A stretch of 64,000 nt of DNA from Cohnella rhizoplanae (GCF_948329515.1 NZ_CAOJCN010000004.1:248001-312000); one strand, 5' to 3'. Shown: positions 7,914 to 16,648, numbered from the stretch's first letter. The notes: generated by a model not told the origin, from the letters alone. Numbers and translations: made by a program.

Positions 7914-8453
7914 TCAGGCAAAAAACGTCTGAGGATACTTCAGCTCTCCGTACTTCTCCTTGCGCGCGGCGGCCAGGCGGTCCAGCTCGCCCTCGGCAAG
8001 CTCGAGCACCATGAATACGTCGTCCGGGACGTCGAACTGCATGAGCACGAGTCCGCCCTTCACCGCCGGCTTGAAGCCGAACCGGGGATAGTAGGACGGA
8101 TGCCCGATGAGGAAAATCAGCTTGTAGCCGAGCTGCTCCGCACGGCGGATGCCCTCCCGGATCAGCGCGCCGCCGATGCCGCGTCCCTGCGCCTCCGGAC
8201 GCACGCCGATCGGCGCCAGCACGAGCGTCTCCTGCGCATCCTGCCCATCGACGAGCTCCGCCTTGCTGATCAGCATATGGCCCTCGATCCGGCCGTCCGA
8301 CTCCGCCACGAGCGACAGCTCCGGCACGAAGCCGACGGACTCGCGTATCCGGTCCGCGAGCCGGCTCTCGTCCTCTTTCCCGCCGAAGGCGGCCAGGTGA
8401 ACCTCCCTGACCGCGTCGATATCGGCTTTCGTTTCCGTCCTGATCTGCACCAT
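7914..8453 (-). CDS. GNAT family N-acetyltransferase
   Basis: A 179-residue protein with the GNAT fold. It starts IRTETKADIDAVREVHLAAF, and the acetyl-CoA-binding motif A is IGVRPEAQGRGIGGALI at about residues 82-98 (Q/RxxGxG/A). YYPRFGFKPA at about 126-135 is typical of the YhbS-like subgroup. Such enzymes transfer acetyl groups from acetyl-CoA to small amines or protein N-termini; the acceptor cannot be told from sequence. The gene follows the bmrCD-like pair on the same strand, reading away from it with an 18-nt gap, so cotranscription with the exporter is likely. Confidence 0.88.
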   Translation of the reverse strand: MVQIRTETKADIDAVREVHLAAFGGKEDESRLADRIRESVGFVPELSLVAESDGRIEGHMLISKAELVDGQDAQETLVLAPIGVRPEAQGRGIGGALIREGIRRAEQLGYKLIFLIGHPSYYPRFGFKPAVKGGLVLMQFDVPDDVFMVLELAEGELDRLAAARKEKYGELKYPQTFFA

Positions 8454-8471
8454 CGATTTTCTCTCCTCGCT

Positions 8472-10517
8472 TTAATTCGCAGCTGCTTGTGCAGGTACGC
8501 CGCCGGCCTCGGCCGGAGCGCCGCCCTGGAGCTGGTACATCGCATAGTATTTACCCTTGAGCTGCATCAGACGCTCATGATCGCCGCGCTCGACGATGAC
8601 GCCGTGGTCCAGCACGAGGATCTGGTCGGCCTGACGGATCGTGGACAGCCGGTGCGCGATGACGAACGTCGTGCGCCCCTTCTTGAGCACGTCCAGCGCC
8701 GCCTGGATGATGGCCTCGGTCTCGGTGTCGATGCTCGCCGTCGCCTCGTCGAGGATCAGGATCGCCGGATCATAGGCCAGCGCTCTGGCGAAGGAGATCA
8801 GCTGGCGCTGTCCCGCGGACAGCGTCGCGCCCTTCTCGATGACCGGCTCGTCGAGCCCGCCGGGCAGGCTCATGAACATATCGTAGGCGCCGACGTCGCG
8901 CAGCGCCTGCTCGACCCGCTCCCGGGTGATCGCCGGGTTGCCCAGGCTCACGTTCGACGCGATCGTCCCCGTGAACAGGAACGGATCCTGCAGCACGATC
9001 CCCATATGCGCGCGCAGCTGCTGCTTCGGAATATCCCGGACGTCCATGCCGTCCACGAGGATCGCGCCCTCTTCGATATCGTAGAAGCGGAACAGCAGGT
9101 TCAGGATCGAGCTTTTGCCGGAGCCCGTGTGGCCCACGAGCGCGACCGTCTCGCCTTGGCGGGCGTGGAAGTTCACGTCCTTCAGCACGTTCTCGCCCTT
9201 CTTGTAGGCGAAGGTCACGTGTTCGAATCGCACGTCGCCGCCGCTCCGCGGCGCCTTGCCGTCCTCGACCGGGATGCCCGGCTGGTCCAGCAGCTCGAAC
9301 ACGCGGGAGGCGGATACGCGCGCCGTCTCCAGGTTGGACAGCTGGTTGACGATGCCGACGATCGGCTGGAACATGCGGTTCATGTAGTCGATGAACGCGT
9401 ACAGCACCCCGACCGTGACGGCGCCGCTCAGCGAACCGCCCCAGAACAGCCAGAGGACGGCCAGGAAGATCAGGTTGCGCACGACGTTTACGAGGTTGTG
9501 CGAGGTGATCGAATTCAGGCTGACCAGCTTGGTCTGATGGTTGAAGTACTCCTCGTTCAGCTCGTCGAACTCCTTGGCCATCTTCTTCTGCCGGCCGAAC
9601 GCCTGGATGATGGTCATCCCTTGAATCGACTCGTTGATCATGCCGTTGATGTCGCTCAGCTTGGAGCGGATCACGTTGTTCAGCTTGCCGGCGTACTTGC
9701 GGTACAGCACGATCCAGACGACCAGCATCGGGATCAGCGGCAGGGCGATGAGCGCCAGGCTGAGATCGAGGAAGAACAGCGCGCCCAGGATCGCGGTCAT
9801 GTAGACGACGCCGGAGAAAAAGTTCGCCAACACCGCCACGAACAGCTCGCGGACGGCCTCCGTGTCGTTGGTGATGCGCGAGACGACCTTGCCCGCGGGC
9901 AGGTTGTCGAAGTACTGCACCGGCAGCCGGTGCGTATGCGCGAATACGTCCTCGCGCATGCGCTGCACGATGCGGTTCGCCGACGTCTGCAGCAGCAGCT
10001 TCTGGCCGTAGGTGAACGCCGCCGCGAGCAGCAGCAGCCCGAAGTAGGCGGCCGCCAGCTGCAGCAGCATCGGAATCTCCGGCTTGTAGAAGTCGTACAG
10101 CTCGGCCTTGGTTAACTTGGCGGCCGGATATGACGCCATGCGCCCGTCCTTGGCCGTCACGGTCATCGTGCCGTCCGCGACGGCGCGGGCGCCGTCGAAC
10201 GCGAGATCGCTGCCGACCCAGTAGTAGCTGCGCTGCTCCTGCAGCACGCGCCTCGCCAGCCCCGGATCGCGGCTCGCGCCGGCGGGCAGGTGGTCGTCTC
10301 TGACGTACCAGCTGCCCTGATACTGGACCGCGTCGCGTTGCTTAGCGGGTACCTGGTACCACGTCTTCTCGATGCCGAGGATGTTCTGGTCGATCATCCG
10401 CTTCGCCAGCATCGGTCCGAGCAGCTCCGCGCAGACGGCCAGCGCGAGCAGCACCAGCGCCCAGATGATCGTCTTTTTATAGATCATGGCGTATTTGAAT
10501 AATCGCTTGCCTGTCAT
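8472..10517 (-). CDS. bmrD: BmrD/YheH-type ABC multidrug exporter half-transporter
   Basis: A 681-residue fused membrane/ATPase half-transporter. The N-terminal ~320 residues hold six hydrophobic helices, with an enlarged extracytoplasmic insert between the first two (about 50-130, rich in charged and aromatic residues), a hallmark of BmrD. The nucleotide-binding domain has Walker A GHTGSGKSS, signature LSAGQRQLI, Walker B ILILDEATASID and the switch His in VIAHRLST. BmrC and BmrD of Bacillus subtilis form an asymmetric drug exporter; this subunit carries the canonical catalytic Glu. The ATG at 10517 follows AAGGTGAC. It is second in an operon after bmrC, 104 nt downstream. Confidence 0.9.
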   Translation of the reverse strand: MTGKRLFKYAMIYKKTIIWALVLLALAVCAELLGPMLAKRMIDQNILGIEKTWYQVPAKQRDAVQYQGSWYVRDDHLPAGASRDPGLARRVLQEQRSYYWVGSDLAFDGARAVADGTMTVTAKDGRMASYPAAKLTKAELYDFYKPEIPMLLQLAAAYFGLLLLAAAFTYGQKLLLQTSANRIVQRMREDVFAHTHRLPVQYFDNLPAGKVVSRITNDTEAVRELFVAVLANFFSGVVYMTAILGALFFLDLSLALIALPLIPMLVVWIVLYRKYAGKLNNVIRSKLSDINGMINESIQGMTIIQAFGRQKKMAKEFDELNEEYFNHQTKLVSLNSITSHNLVNVVRNLIFLAVLWLFWGGSLSGAVTVGVLYAFIDYMNRMFQPIVGIVNQLSNLETARVSASRVFELLDQPGIPVEDGKAPRSGGDVRFEHVTFAYKKGENVLKDVNFHARQGETVALVGHTGSGKSSILNLLFRFYDIEEGAILVDGMDVRDIPKQQLRAHMGIVLQDPFLFTGTIASNVSLGNPAITRERVEQALRDVGAYDMFMSLPGGLDEPVIEKGATLSAGQRQLISFARALAYDPAILILDEATASIDTETEAIIQAALDVLKKGRTTFVIAHRLSTIRQADQILVLDHGVIVERGDHERLMQLKGKYYAMYQLQGGAPAEAGGVPAQAAAN

Positions 10518-10621
10518 GGTTTGTCACCTTCGTTTCTTTCTGTTCGTTAAAAAGGACGTTCATGCCGATGCGGCGGATGCGGACGCCGCGGCTACGGCCC
10601 CACATAGCCGGCCGTCCCGCG

Positions 10622-12367
10622 TCAACCCTCGACGATCGCCTCGAGCTGCTGCCGCTCGTACTGCGCCTTGTACCAGCCGCCGCTGGCCAGCAGCTCCTCG
10701 TGGGTGCCGCGCTCGACGATATAGCCTTCGTCCAGAACCAGAATGAGGTCCGCGTGCTGGACCGCCGACAGCCGGTGCGTCGCGATCAGCGTCGTCTTGC
10801 CGGCCCGCTCCGTGCGGATGCCCTCGACGATCTCGGCCTCCGTCCGCGCGTCGACGGCGGACAGCGCGTCGTCCAGCATGAGGATGTCCGGATCGGCGAT
10901 CATCGCGCGGGCGATGCTCACGCGCTGCTTCTGGCCGCCGGAGAGCGCCACGCCCTTCTCGCCCACCAGCGTCTCCAGCCCTTCGGGCAGGAAGGCGATG
11001 TCCTTGGCGAACGAGGCGCGCACGAGCGCGTGCTGCAGCTGCTCGGGCGTCGCGTCCGCGAGTCCGAACAGGATGTTCTCGCGGATCGTGCGGGAGAACA
11101 GGATCGGGTTCTGCGGCACGTAGCCGACCCACGAGAGCAGCTTGTCGATGCCGATGTCCTCGATCGGCACGCCCGAGATCGAGACCTCGCCGCTGCCGGG
11201 CGGATACTCGCGCAGCAGCTGCCTCAGCAGCGTCGTCTTGCCGCTGCCCGTGCGCCCGACGATGCCGAGCGTCTGGCCGCGCTTCAGCTCGAAGCTGACG
11301 TCGATCAGATTGTCTACCGCGGACGACGGATACCGGAAGGTCAGCGACTTGAACGCCAGCGTATCCGGCGCGATGACCTCCGCGAGCCGCTGCGGGTCCT
11401 GTACGTCCGGCGCGTAGCCGAGCGTCTCGTTCACGCGGTCCAGCGAGGCGTTGCCGCGCTGCATGATGTTGATCAGCTCGCCGATGGCAAACATCGGCCA
11501 GATCAGCATCCCGAGGAAGATGTTGAAGGAGATCAATTCCCCGAGCGTAATCTCGCTGCGGAAGACCAGATAACCGCCATAGCAGACGCCGATGATATAA
11601 CTCAGCCCGATCAGCACCTTGTTCGTCGGCTCGAATAGCGCGTCGATCCGGGCGACCGCGATATTGCGCTCCAGCACCTCGTTCGTCTTCGCATGGAACC
11701 GCGCCTCGTCCGCCCTCTCCTGCACGTAGGCGCGGACGACGCGGACGCCGGTCACCGACTCGAGCACCTGGTCGTTCAGCTCGCCGAACGAATCCTGCGC
11801 CTTCGTGAACCGCTCGTGAATCTTGCCGCCGAAGTGCTTCATCGCCAGCGCGATGAGCGGCAGCGGCAGCATCGCCGCCAGCGTGAGCTTCCAGCTGATC
11901 AGCCCCGCCATCATGATCAGGAGCGTCACCATGAAGATGGACGAGTCGATCAGCGTCAGAATCCCGAAGCCCGCCGTGTTCGAGATCGCCCACAGATCGT
12001 TGGTGGCGCGCGCCATCAGGTCTCCCGTACGGTTGCGCTCGTAGAACGTCGGCGTCATCCGGAGGAGATGTCGGATCAGCTTGGTCCGCAGCATGCGCTC
12101 GAGCAGCATCGAGCCGCCGAACAGCTGATACATCCATACGTAGTTGATGCAGTAACCGAAGATCGTCAGACCCAGCCACAGCGCGATGATGCCGTAGAAG
12201 TCTCCCTGCGTCATCGTCCCCTGCTGGATCCCGTCGATCGTGTTGCCGAGCAGCCTCGGCGGCACGATATCGACGATGCCGGCGATGGCGAGCAGGACAA
12301 CGGCGATCGTGTACCTTTTCCAATGCTGCCTGAAAAACCATTTTAATTTTACGAGTACGCTAAGCAT
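10622..12367 (-). CDS. bmrC: BmrC/YheI-type ABC multidrug exporter half-transporter
   Basis: A 581-residue half-transporter, close to the length of B. subtilis BmrC. The start at ATG 12367 gives MLSVLVKLKWFF and has GAGGGAAG upstream; the frame stays open further but crosses the leader terminator. Six transmembrane helices are followed by the ATPase with Walker A GRTGSGKTT, signature LSGGQKQRVS, and Walker B ILMLDDALSAVD. The usual catalytic Glu after Walker B is Asp, the expected degenerate site of the BmrC partner, so ATP hydrolysis should be asymmetric. Conserved family text such as MYQLFGG, FYERNRTGDLMAR and MLIWPMFAIGELIN supports orthology. Expression is probably controlled by the upstream leader and terminators. 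Confidence 0.92.
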   Translation of the reverse strand: MLSVLVKLKWFFRQHWKRYTIAVVLLAIAGIVDIVPPRLLGNTIDGIQQGTMTQGDFYGIIALWLGLTIFGYCINYVWMYQLFGGSMLLERMLRTKLIRHLLRMTPTFYERNRTGDLMARATNDLWAISNTAGFGILTLIDSSIFMVTLLIMMAGLISWKLTLAAMLPLPLIALAMKHFGGKIHERFTKAQDSFGELNDQVLESVTGVRVVRAYVQERADEARFHAKTNEVLERNIAVARIDALFEPTNKVLIGLSYIIGVCYGGYLVFRSEITLGELISFNIFLGMLIWPMFAIGELINIMQRGNASLDRVNETLGYAPDVQDPQRLAEVIAPDTLAFKSLTFRYPSSAVDNLIDVSFELKRGQTLGIVGRTGSGKTTLLRQLLREYPPGSGEVSISGVPIEDIGIDKLLSWVGYVPQNPILFSRTIRENILFGLADATPEQLQHALVRASFAKDIAFLPEGLETLVGEKGVALSGGQKQRVSIARAMIADPDILMLDDALSAVDARTEAEIVEGIRTERAGKTTLIATHRLSAVQHADLILVLDEGYIVERGTHEELLASGGWYKAQYERQQLEAIVEG

Positions 12368-12408
12368 TTTCTTCCCTCTCTTCTTCTCCCGATTGCATCC
12401 AAGCATAC

Positions 12409-12440
12409 AAAAAGGCGCACCGCCCGTAAGCGATACGCCT
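12409..12440 (-). terminator. Second leader terminator, proximal to bmrC
   Basis: Minus-strand AGGCGTATCGC and GCGGTGCGCCT form an 11-bp stem with two G-U pairs and a 6-nt loop, directly followed by TTTTTG. It lies 41 nt before the bmrC start and after the leader ORF, so it can only limit readthrough into bmrC. Confidence 0.8.
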
Positions 12441-12489
12441 ATTCTATGCATCCGGCGCCGTGTCTCGAACATTCGTTCGATTAGGGCCG

Positions 12490-12533
12490 AATAAGAAAGG
12501 GCGCACGATTACGTTAAACGTAACCGTACGCCC
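12490..12533 (-). terminator. First leader terminator / attenuator upstream of bmrC
   Basis: Minus-strand arms at 12533-12519 and 12513-12499 form a 15-bp stem (two G-U pairs) with a 5-nt TTTAA loop, followed by TTTCTTATT. It starts 17 nt after the leader ORF stop. Its ascending arm contains GGTTACG, which is also complementary to CGTAATC inside the leader ORF. That would allow an alternative antiterminator pairing. Confidence 0.8.
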
Positions 12534-12550
12534 TCGAAGTCCGAATCGGA

Positions 12551-12628
12551 TTAATCGGGCACTGACGGATTACGTCCGCTAGCAAAGGCATGAGCGACGG
12601 CGGCTGGAACAATCATGAGTGTACGCAT
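12551..12628 (-). CDS. 25-residue leader peptide upstream of bmrCD (BmrB-like role)
   Basis: A short ORF begins MRTLMIVPAA and ends NPSVPD. It has a strong GGGAGG ribosome site 10 nt before ATG 12628. It lies between a good promoter (12676-12705) and two intrinsic terminators preceding bmrC. In B. subtilis, bmrCD is controlled by attenuation through translation of the short upstream bmrB ORF when ribosome-targeting drugs are present. The layout here is the same, although the peptide is shorter and I see no sequence similarity to claim. The codons around Arg-Asn-Pro near the end contain CGTAATC, able to pair with the ascending terminator arm. I infer a drug-responsive leader peptide. Confidence 0.7.
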   Translation of the reverse strand: MRTLMIVPAAVAHAFASGRNPSVPD

Positions 12629-12675
12629 GGAACGCAATCCTCCCTTCAAATGTGAAATGTATTTGACACTTTGCC

Positions 12676-12705
12676 AATGTACCATCGGTGGCTGGAAGCT
12701 GTCAA
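12676..12705 (-). promoter_or_regulatory. Sigma-A promoter for the bmrCD leader
   Basis: On the minus strand, consensus TTGACA (12705-12700), an 18-nt spacer, and TACATT (12681-12676), about 48 nt upstream of the leader ORF. Confidence 0.7.
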
Positions 12706-12833
12706 TGGGGTATCCGGGAAAATAATGGATGTCCCGCATCGCTTGCGGCGCTTGAAACGGCCCGTCTGCAGGGTATAACTAATGTATATACCCCGCACAC
12801 GCGGATATGAACAGAACGGAAGGCGGCGCCCTT

Positions 12834-13541
12834 ATGGGGTTTATATTCGTCTACATCCTGATCGTCTTTCTCGTCGTCGAGATCTCCGCGATTCTCATGC
12901 GGTCGACCGGACTGGAACACGGCATCGCGCGCTTCCAGGTCATCTCGCTCCTGACGGGCACCGGCTTCACGACCAAGGAGTCCGAGTTGATCCTGGGACA
13001 CCCGATTCGCAGGCGGATCGGCATCTTTCTGATTTTATTCGGTGCCTTCTCGCTCGCCGTCATGATATCCTGCATCAGCGCGATCCTGGCTCCCGAGTTT
13101 CATCTGTACCCGCTCGCGCTCGCTTCCGGCGCGCTGTTTATCATATACGTCGCGCTGCGCATTCCCGCGGTCGGCCGGCTTCTGGAAAAGAGATTGACCG
13201 GCGTATTCCGTCAAACCTTCTCGATACACGAGCTAACGATTCAAGAGGTGCTATACTTGGAGAAGGAAGATGCCTTCATCGACATTCCGATCGGCGAAAC
13301 GTCGGCGGCGATCGGCCGTACGATCAAGGAGATGTCCGAGCGTCTCCCTGACGTGAACATTCTCTTGATCAAGCGCGGGACCGTCGCGATCCGCGATCGC
13401 CGCATGGAGACCCCGCTGGAGGCGGGAGACGTTCTGTACGTATACGGGAGCATGAGGCAGATCAAGCGCACGTTCGGCGCCGAGCTTGAAGCGAAGAAGG
13501 AAAAGGAAAGCGACGAAAGGCAGGCGGTCTCCCCTTTATGA
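12834..13541 (+). CDS. Membrane protein with C-terminal TrkA_C (RCK_C) domain
   Basis: About 235 residues. ATG 12834 is preferred because GGAAGG precedes it; the in-frame ATG at 12807 has no ribosome site. Three to four hydrophobic helices occupy about residues 1-115, with LLTGTGFTTKESELI between the first two, reminiscent of the TGTGF-type loops in K+ transport proteins. The C-terminal half (about 130-215) is a TrkA_C domain: EVLYLEKEDAFID, IGRTIKEM, VNILLIKRG and LEAGDVLYVYGS. Such domains bind small ligands, c-di-AMP in several Firmicute K+ transporters. The stop overlaps the next gene by 4 nt (ATGA), implying translational coupling with a CorA-like protein. I infer an ion transport regulator or channel component; the ion is unknown. 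Confidence 0.8.
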   Translation: MGFIFVYILIVFLVVEISAILMRSTGLEHGIARFQVISLLTGTGFTTKESELILGHPIRRRIGIFLILFGAFSLAVMISCISAILAPEFHLYPLALASGALFIIYVALRIPAVGRLLEKRLTGVFRQTFSIHELTIQEVLYLEKEDAFIDIPIGETSAAIGRTIKEMSERLPDVNILLIKRGTVAIRDRRMETPLEAGDVLYVYGSMRQIKRTFGAELEAKKEKESDERQAVSPL

Positions 13542-15007
13542 ATAACGAGAGCATGAACGTGGCACATCCATTTAATCGCGGGGATCCGGCGGATCAACGC
13601 ATCCGAGAGGCCAATTTTCAATTTTTGTTCCCTTTCTCTCTGACGAACGATTGTCACAGCGACGTGAAGCGAACGTTGGAGGCGGAGGGCTTCGTTCCCT
13701 TCCGGCTGAACGCGCTGGAACTGGAAGATGCGTTCTACGGACCCAAGCATCGCGTCTCGCACCGGGATATGGAACGCTACTATCTGCCGTTTACCAACCA
13801 TGTGCTGTTTCCCCCCGAGGACAACGAGGAGAGCTTCCAGCGCATGAGCAAGGCGCTCGGCACGACCGGCGTGCTGCGCACGCGGTACTTCGATGCGCCG
13901 TTCGCCCTCCATGCCGTAGACGTCGTTCTCTGCCCGTTCGACACGGGGTTCATCACGCTGCGCGTGCAGCTGCTCAAGGAAGACGCAACGCTGACCGAAG
14001 CCGTCGAGTTCGCCGATCGCCTCCGCGCGCTCCAGGATGCCCATAGCGAGGACCGCTCGTCCAGCATTTTCTATGAGGGAGAGACCTATCAGGAAGTTCA
14101 GGACTTTATATTCCAAGCGATCGTGCCGCATATGGTCGAGCACCTCGACCGCACGCCCATGGACGGCGCCTACTTCGAGGAGCTGCCCTACCTGATCGAC
14201 GAGCGTATGTACGTCATGGCGAGCTATGCGTACCCCGAGGAGACCCGGATCTCGCTCCTCGACCGCTACCGCGCCACCCGGCTGGACGGTCTCGACGACA
14301 ACGGCGACCCTTATATCAGTGCCTACTACATACCCTATATCGAGGAATACTGCCGGGGCACCAGTCTCGAACGCTGGGCGCCTTATGCCTACTATCATAC
14401 CGACGAGAGCTGCTTCTGTTGTCTGAGCAGCCTTAACGAACACAAAGCCGACGCCATCGTCAACAGGATGTACGGCGAGTATTATTACGGCCTGCTGCTG
14501 AATCTTTTCCACCGCATCGTGCTCCTGAAGCTGTCGAACGCATACTCCCGCGTCCGGATGGAACGCGATACCGACAAGACCGAGCTGCTCATTCGCGATA
14601 TTACGACCTTCTCCGCCAAGTACAATTTTCTCGAGGTCGTTTCTCAGTCCCAGGGGCGGGAGATCTTTCTCCAGATGCGCAGAATGTACGGCAACGAAGA
14701 GCTGTTCGAGGACGTCAAGCAGACCCTGACCGACTTGTTCAAGTACCAGGACAACGCCAACTCGCGACGCTCGAGCTATTTGCTGACCGTCCTCACGATC
14801 TATACCGTCATCAGCGGTATTTACGGCATGAACCAGGTCATCGACGATCTCGAGAGTCCGATCAAATGGGGCGAAATGCCCGGATACTCCTTTTTCCAAT
14901 GGATCGCGCTGGCCGTTACCTTCAGCGGCCTGCTCGTCGCGTTCCTCCTGTCCGGCAATATTTTGTGGAAGTGGGGCCGTGATCTGTTGAAGAGATTCAG
15001 AAGGTAA
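13538..15007 (+). CDS. CorA-like divalent cation transporter family protein
   Basis: A 489-residue protein with a large soluble N-terminal region (about 1-415) and two C-terminal helices at about 420-440 and 455-478. The first helix ends GIYGMN, the universal GMN filter motif of CorA/Mrs2 Mg2+ channels, and KWGEMPGYSFF follows in the inter-helix loop. The final residues (WGRDLLKRFRR) form a basic cytoplasmic tail. The N-terminal region is longer than in canonical CorA and has an unusual aromatic- and Cys-bearing block (AYYHTDESCFCCL, about 285-297). It starts inside the stop codon of the TrkA_C gene and probably forms a complex or shared pathway with it. Ion selectivity cannot be assigned from sequence. 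Confidence 0.8.
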   Translation: MNNESMNVAHPFNRGDPADQRIREANFQFLFPFSLTNDCHSDVKRTLEAEGFVPFRLNALELEDAFYGPKHRVSHRDMERYYLPFTNHVLFPPEDNEESFQRMSKALGTTGVLRTRYFDAPFALHAVDVVLCPFDTGFITLRVQLLKEDATLTEAVEFADRLRALQDAHSEDRSSSIFYEGETYQEVQDFIFQAIVPHMVEHLDRTPMDGAYFEELPYLIDERMYVMASYAYPEETRISLLDRYRATRLDGLDDNGDPYISAYYIPYIEEYCRGTSLERWAPYAYYHTDESCFCCLSSLNEHKADAIVNRMYGEYYYGLLLNLFHRIVLLKLSNAYSRVRMERDTDKTELLIRDITTFSAKYNFLEVVSQSQGREIFLQMRRMYGNEELFEDVKQTLTDLFKYQDNANSRRSSYLLTVLTIYTVISGIYGMNQVIDDLESPIKWGEMPGYSFFQWIALAVTFSGLLVAFLLSGNILWKWGRDLLKRFRR

Positions 15008-15045
15008 GGCGAGGCGAGACGAGGAAAGGCCGCTTCCAGGGAAAA

Positions 15046-15079
15046 AGAGACCGCGGGCGGCAATCTCCCCTGCGGTCTT
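15046..15079 (-). terminator. Terminator after the CxxH/CxxC gene
   Basis: AAGACCGC and GCGGTCT form the stem. On the minus strand the hairpin is followed by CTTTTTCCC. On the plus strand it lies 40 nt after the CorA-like stop but has a poor T-tract. Confidence 0.65.
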
Positions 15080-15132
15080 CGATGTCGAACGATGGCGTCT
15101 TCCGCAGCGCGCAGCGCGCGCCGGCAGACGTC

Positions 15133-15300
15133 TCAGACGATCAGAAATAGTACGGGCTCGCGGCAAAACTCGCAGCACGCCGGCGGCTCCCACGCGGCGA
15201 ACTTCGTCTCCTTGAGGTTGACGAGATCGGGCGCGTCCTCGTATTCGTCGACAAAGGTGTCGATCGCGAGCTCCACGTGTTCTTTACAGACGCAATACAT
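15133..15300 (-). CDS. CxxH/CxxC small protein (BA_5709 family)
   Basis: A 55-residue protein translated by eye from ATG 15300, which follows AGGAAGGA. It starts MYCVCKEHVELAIDTFVDEY and ends with CCEFCREPV. The paired Cys/His at the N-terminus and CxxC near the C-terminus match the TIGR04129 CxxH/CxxC family, usually found next to htrA/walJ in Bacillales, as here. It probably binds a metal such as zinc; no function is known. It lies 40 nt downstream of htrA in the same direction, consistent with cotranscription, and is followed by a terminator. Confidence 0.88.
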   Translation of the reverse strand: MYCVCKEHVELAIDTFVDEYEDAPDLVNLKETKFAAWEPPACCEFCREPVLFLIV

Positions 15301-15340
15301 GGTAATGTCCTTCCTCTTGCCGAAGATCGGCGCTCATGGG

Positions 15341-16648
15341 TTAGCCATCGTTCTCGGTCTTCTCGACGAGCTTCACGCGCAGCTCGCCCTTCTTGCCGTC
15401 CCGATAGTAGGTAATACTAAGCGTATCCCCAATCTTGGTGTGCGTATACAGATACTTGCGCAAATCGAGGGTGCTGTCGATCGGCTGGCCGTCCAGCGAT
15501 ACGATGATGTCGTTGAACGCGAGACCCGCAGCCTTGGCGGGGCCGACGGCCTCGAGGACCACGACGCCGTCGGTCACGCCGTCGGGCACGACGAGTTCCT
15601 CGCCTGCCGGGACATCGTCGTCGTCCCCGTTCGGGCTCGGCGTGGACTCCGCGTCGTCGGACGGCTCCTCGTCTTCGGAGGCCGCGCTATTGTCCAGGTA
15701 GATGGCCAGATCCATCGAGTAGACCCCGAGATACGGGCGCATCACCTTGCCGTGCTCCATAAGCTGGTCGACCACGGGCATGGCGTCGTCGATCGGGATC
15801 GAAAAGCCGATGCCTTCGACGCTCGTATCCGCGACCTTCATGCTGTTGATGCCGACGACCTGCCCGCTCAGATTGACGAGCGCGCCGCCGCTGTTGCCGG
15901 GATTGATCGGGGCGGAGATCTGGATGACCTCCTCCTCCCAATCGTAGATGCCGTCCTGATTGAGCGAGATCGGCACCGTCGTCTTCAGGTTGGATACGAT
16001 CCCGTTGGACAGCGAGTCGCTGAATCCGAGCGGATTGCCGACCGCGATCACGGTCTCGCCCTTGCGCAGCTTCGCGGAATCCCCGATGTCCGCGACTTGG
16101 TTGATGCCCTTGTCGTCGGTCACGAGCACGGCCAGATCGGTGATCGTGTCCTGCCCTACTACGGTCGCGGTCTTCTGGGTGCCATTCGACAGCACGATCT
16201 GCAGCTTGACGGTATCCGCGACGACGTGCGCGTTGGTAATCATGTAGGCTTTTCCTTTTTCCTTGAGGAAAATGACGCCCGAGCCCAGGCTGGTCCCCTC
16301 GCCCATCGACGCCTCGCTCCCCGCGGCGCCTTCCTTCGTCTGATTGATGACGCTGACGACGACGGGCCCGACCTTGGCGGCCGCCGAGATGATCCGCTCG
16401 TTGGTGTCGAGTCCGCCCGATACCCCCGTAGACAGGACCGGCAGACTGGCCGATTGGTGCTTGGGGCGGTCAACGGTCAGGTAGAAAAGGGAAGCGACCA
16501 GCACGGAGCTAGCCAGCGACGAGACGAGCGCTATCTTTAAAGCGGAGCCCTGTCGGCCCCAACGGCTGGGCCGCTGCCAGGAACCGGACGGCTCCCGGCT
16601 CCCCCGCTTCACTTTGGTAGAGTAAAAATCGTCTTTAAAAAAGCCCAT
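15341..16648 (-). CDS. htrA: Membrane-anchored trypsin-like serine protease HtrA-type
   Basis: A 435-residue S1C protease. A cytoplasmic N-terminal segment is followed by one transmembrane helix (about 37-58, IALVSSLASSVLVASLFYL). The catalytic triad is visible: His in ITNAHVVAD (about 141), Asp in DTITDLAVL (about 171), and Ser in NPGNSGGALVN (about 251). A PDZ domain occupies the C-terminal ~100 residues (LGVYSMDL ... IIVSLDGQPIDS), interrupted by a very acidic insert of about 30 residues (DEEPSDDAESTPS, then DDDD). It degrades misfolded exported proteins on the outer membrane face. It is the distal wal-locus gene; a rightward small ORF now separates it from walJ, so it probably has its own promoter. 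Confidence 0.93.
   Translation of the reverse strand: MGFFKDDFYSTKVKRGSREPSGSWQRPSRWGRQGSALKIALVSSLASSVLVASLFYLTVDRPKHQSASLPVLSTGVSGGLDTNERIISAAAKVGPVVVSVINQTKEGAAGSEASMGEGTSLGSGVIFLKEKGKAYMITNAHVVADTVKLQIVLSNGTQKTATVVGQDTITDLAVLVTDDKGINQVADIGDSAKLRKGETVIAVGNPLGFSDSLSNGIVSNLKTTVPISLNQDGIYDWEEEVIQISAPINPGNSGGALVNLSGQVVGINSMKVADTSVEGIGFSIPIDDAMPVVDQLMEHGKVMRPYLGVYSMDLAIYLDNSAASEDEEPSDDAESTPSPNGDDDDVPAGEELVVPDGVTDGVVVLEAVGPAKAAGLAFNDIIVSLDGQPIDSTLDLRKYLYTHTKIGDTLSITYYRDGKKGELRVKLVEKTENDG

Noticed and set aside
8100..10115. Long rightward open frame antisense to bmrD
   Set aside because: GC-rich shadow of the real ABC gene: odd composition, no family resemblance and no ribosome site.
12834..15007. 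M-box Mg2+ riboswitch upstream of the CorA-like pair
   Set aside because: The short upstream region has no M-box sequence and is mostly the promoter of the divergent bmr leader.
13241..15193. Long leftward open frame across the CorA-like gene
   Set aside because: Antisense shadow; the opposite strand has clear CorA motifs and coupled starts.
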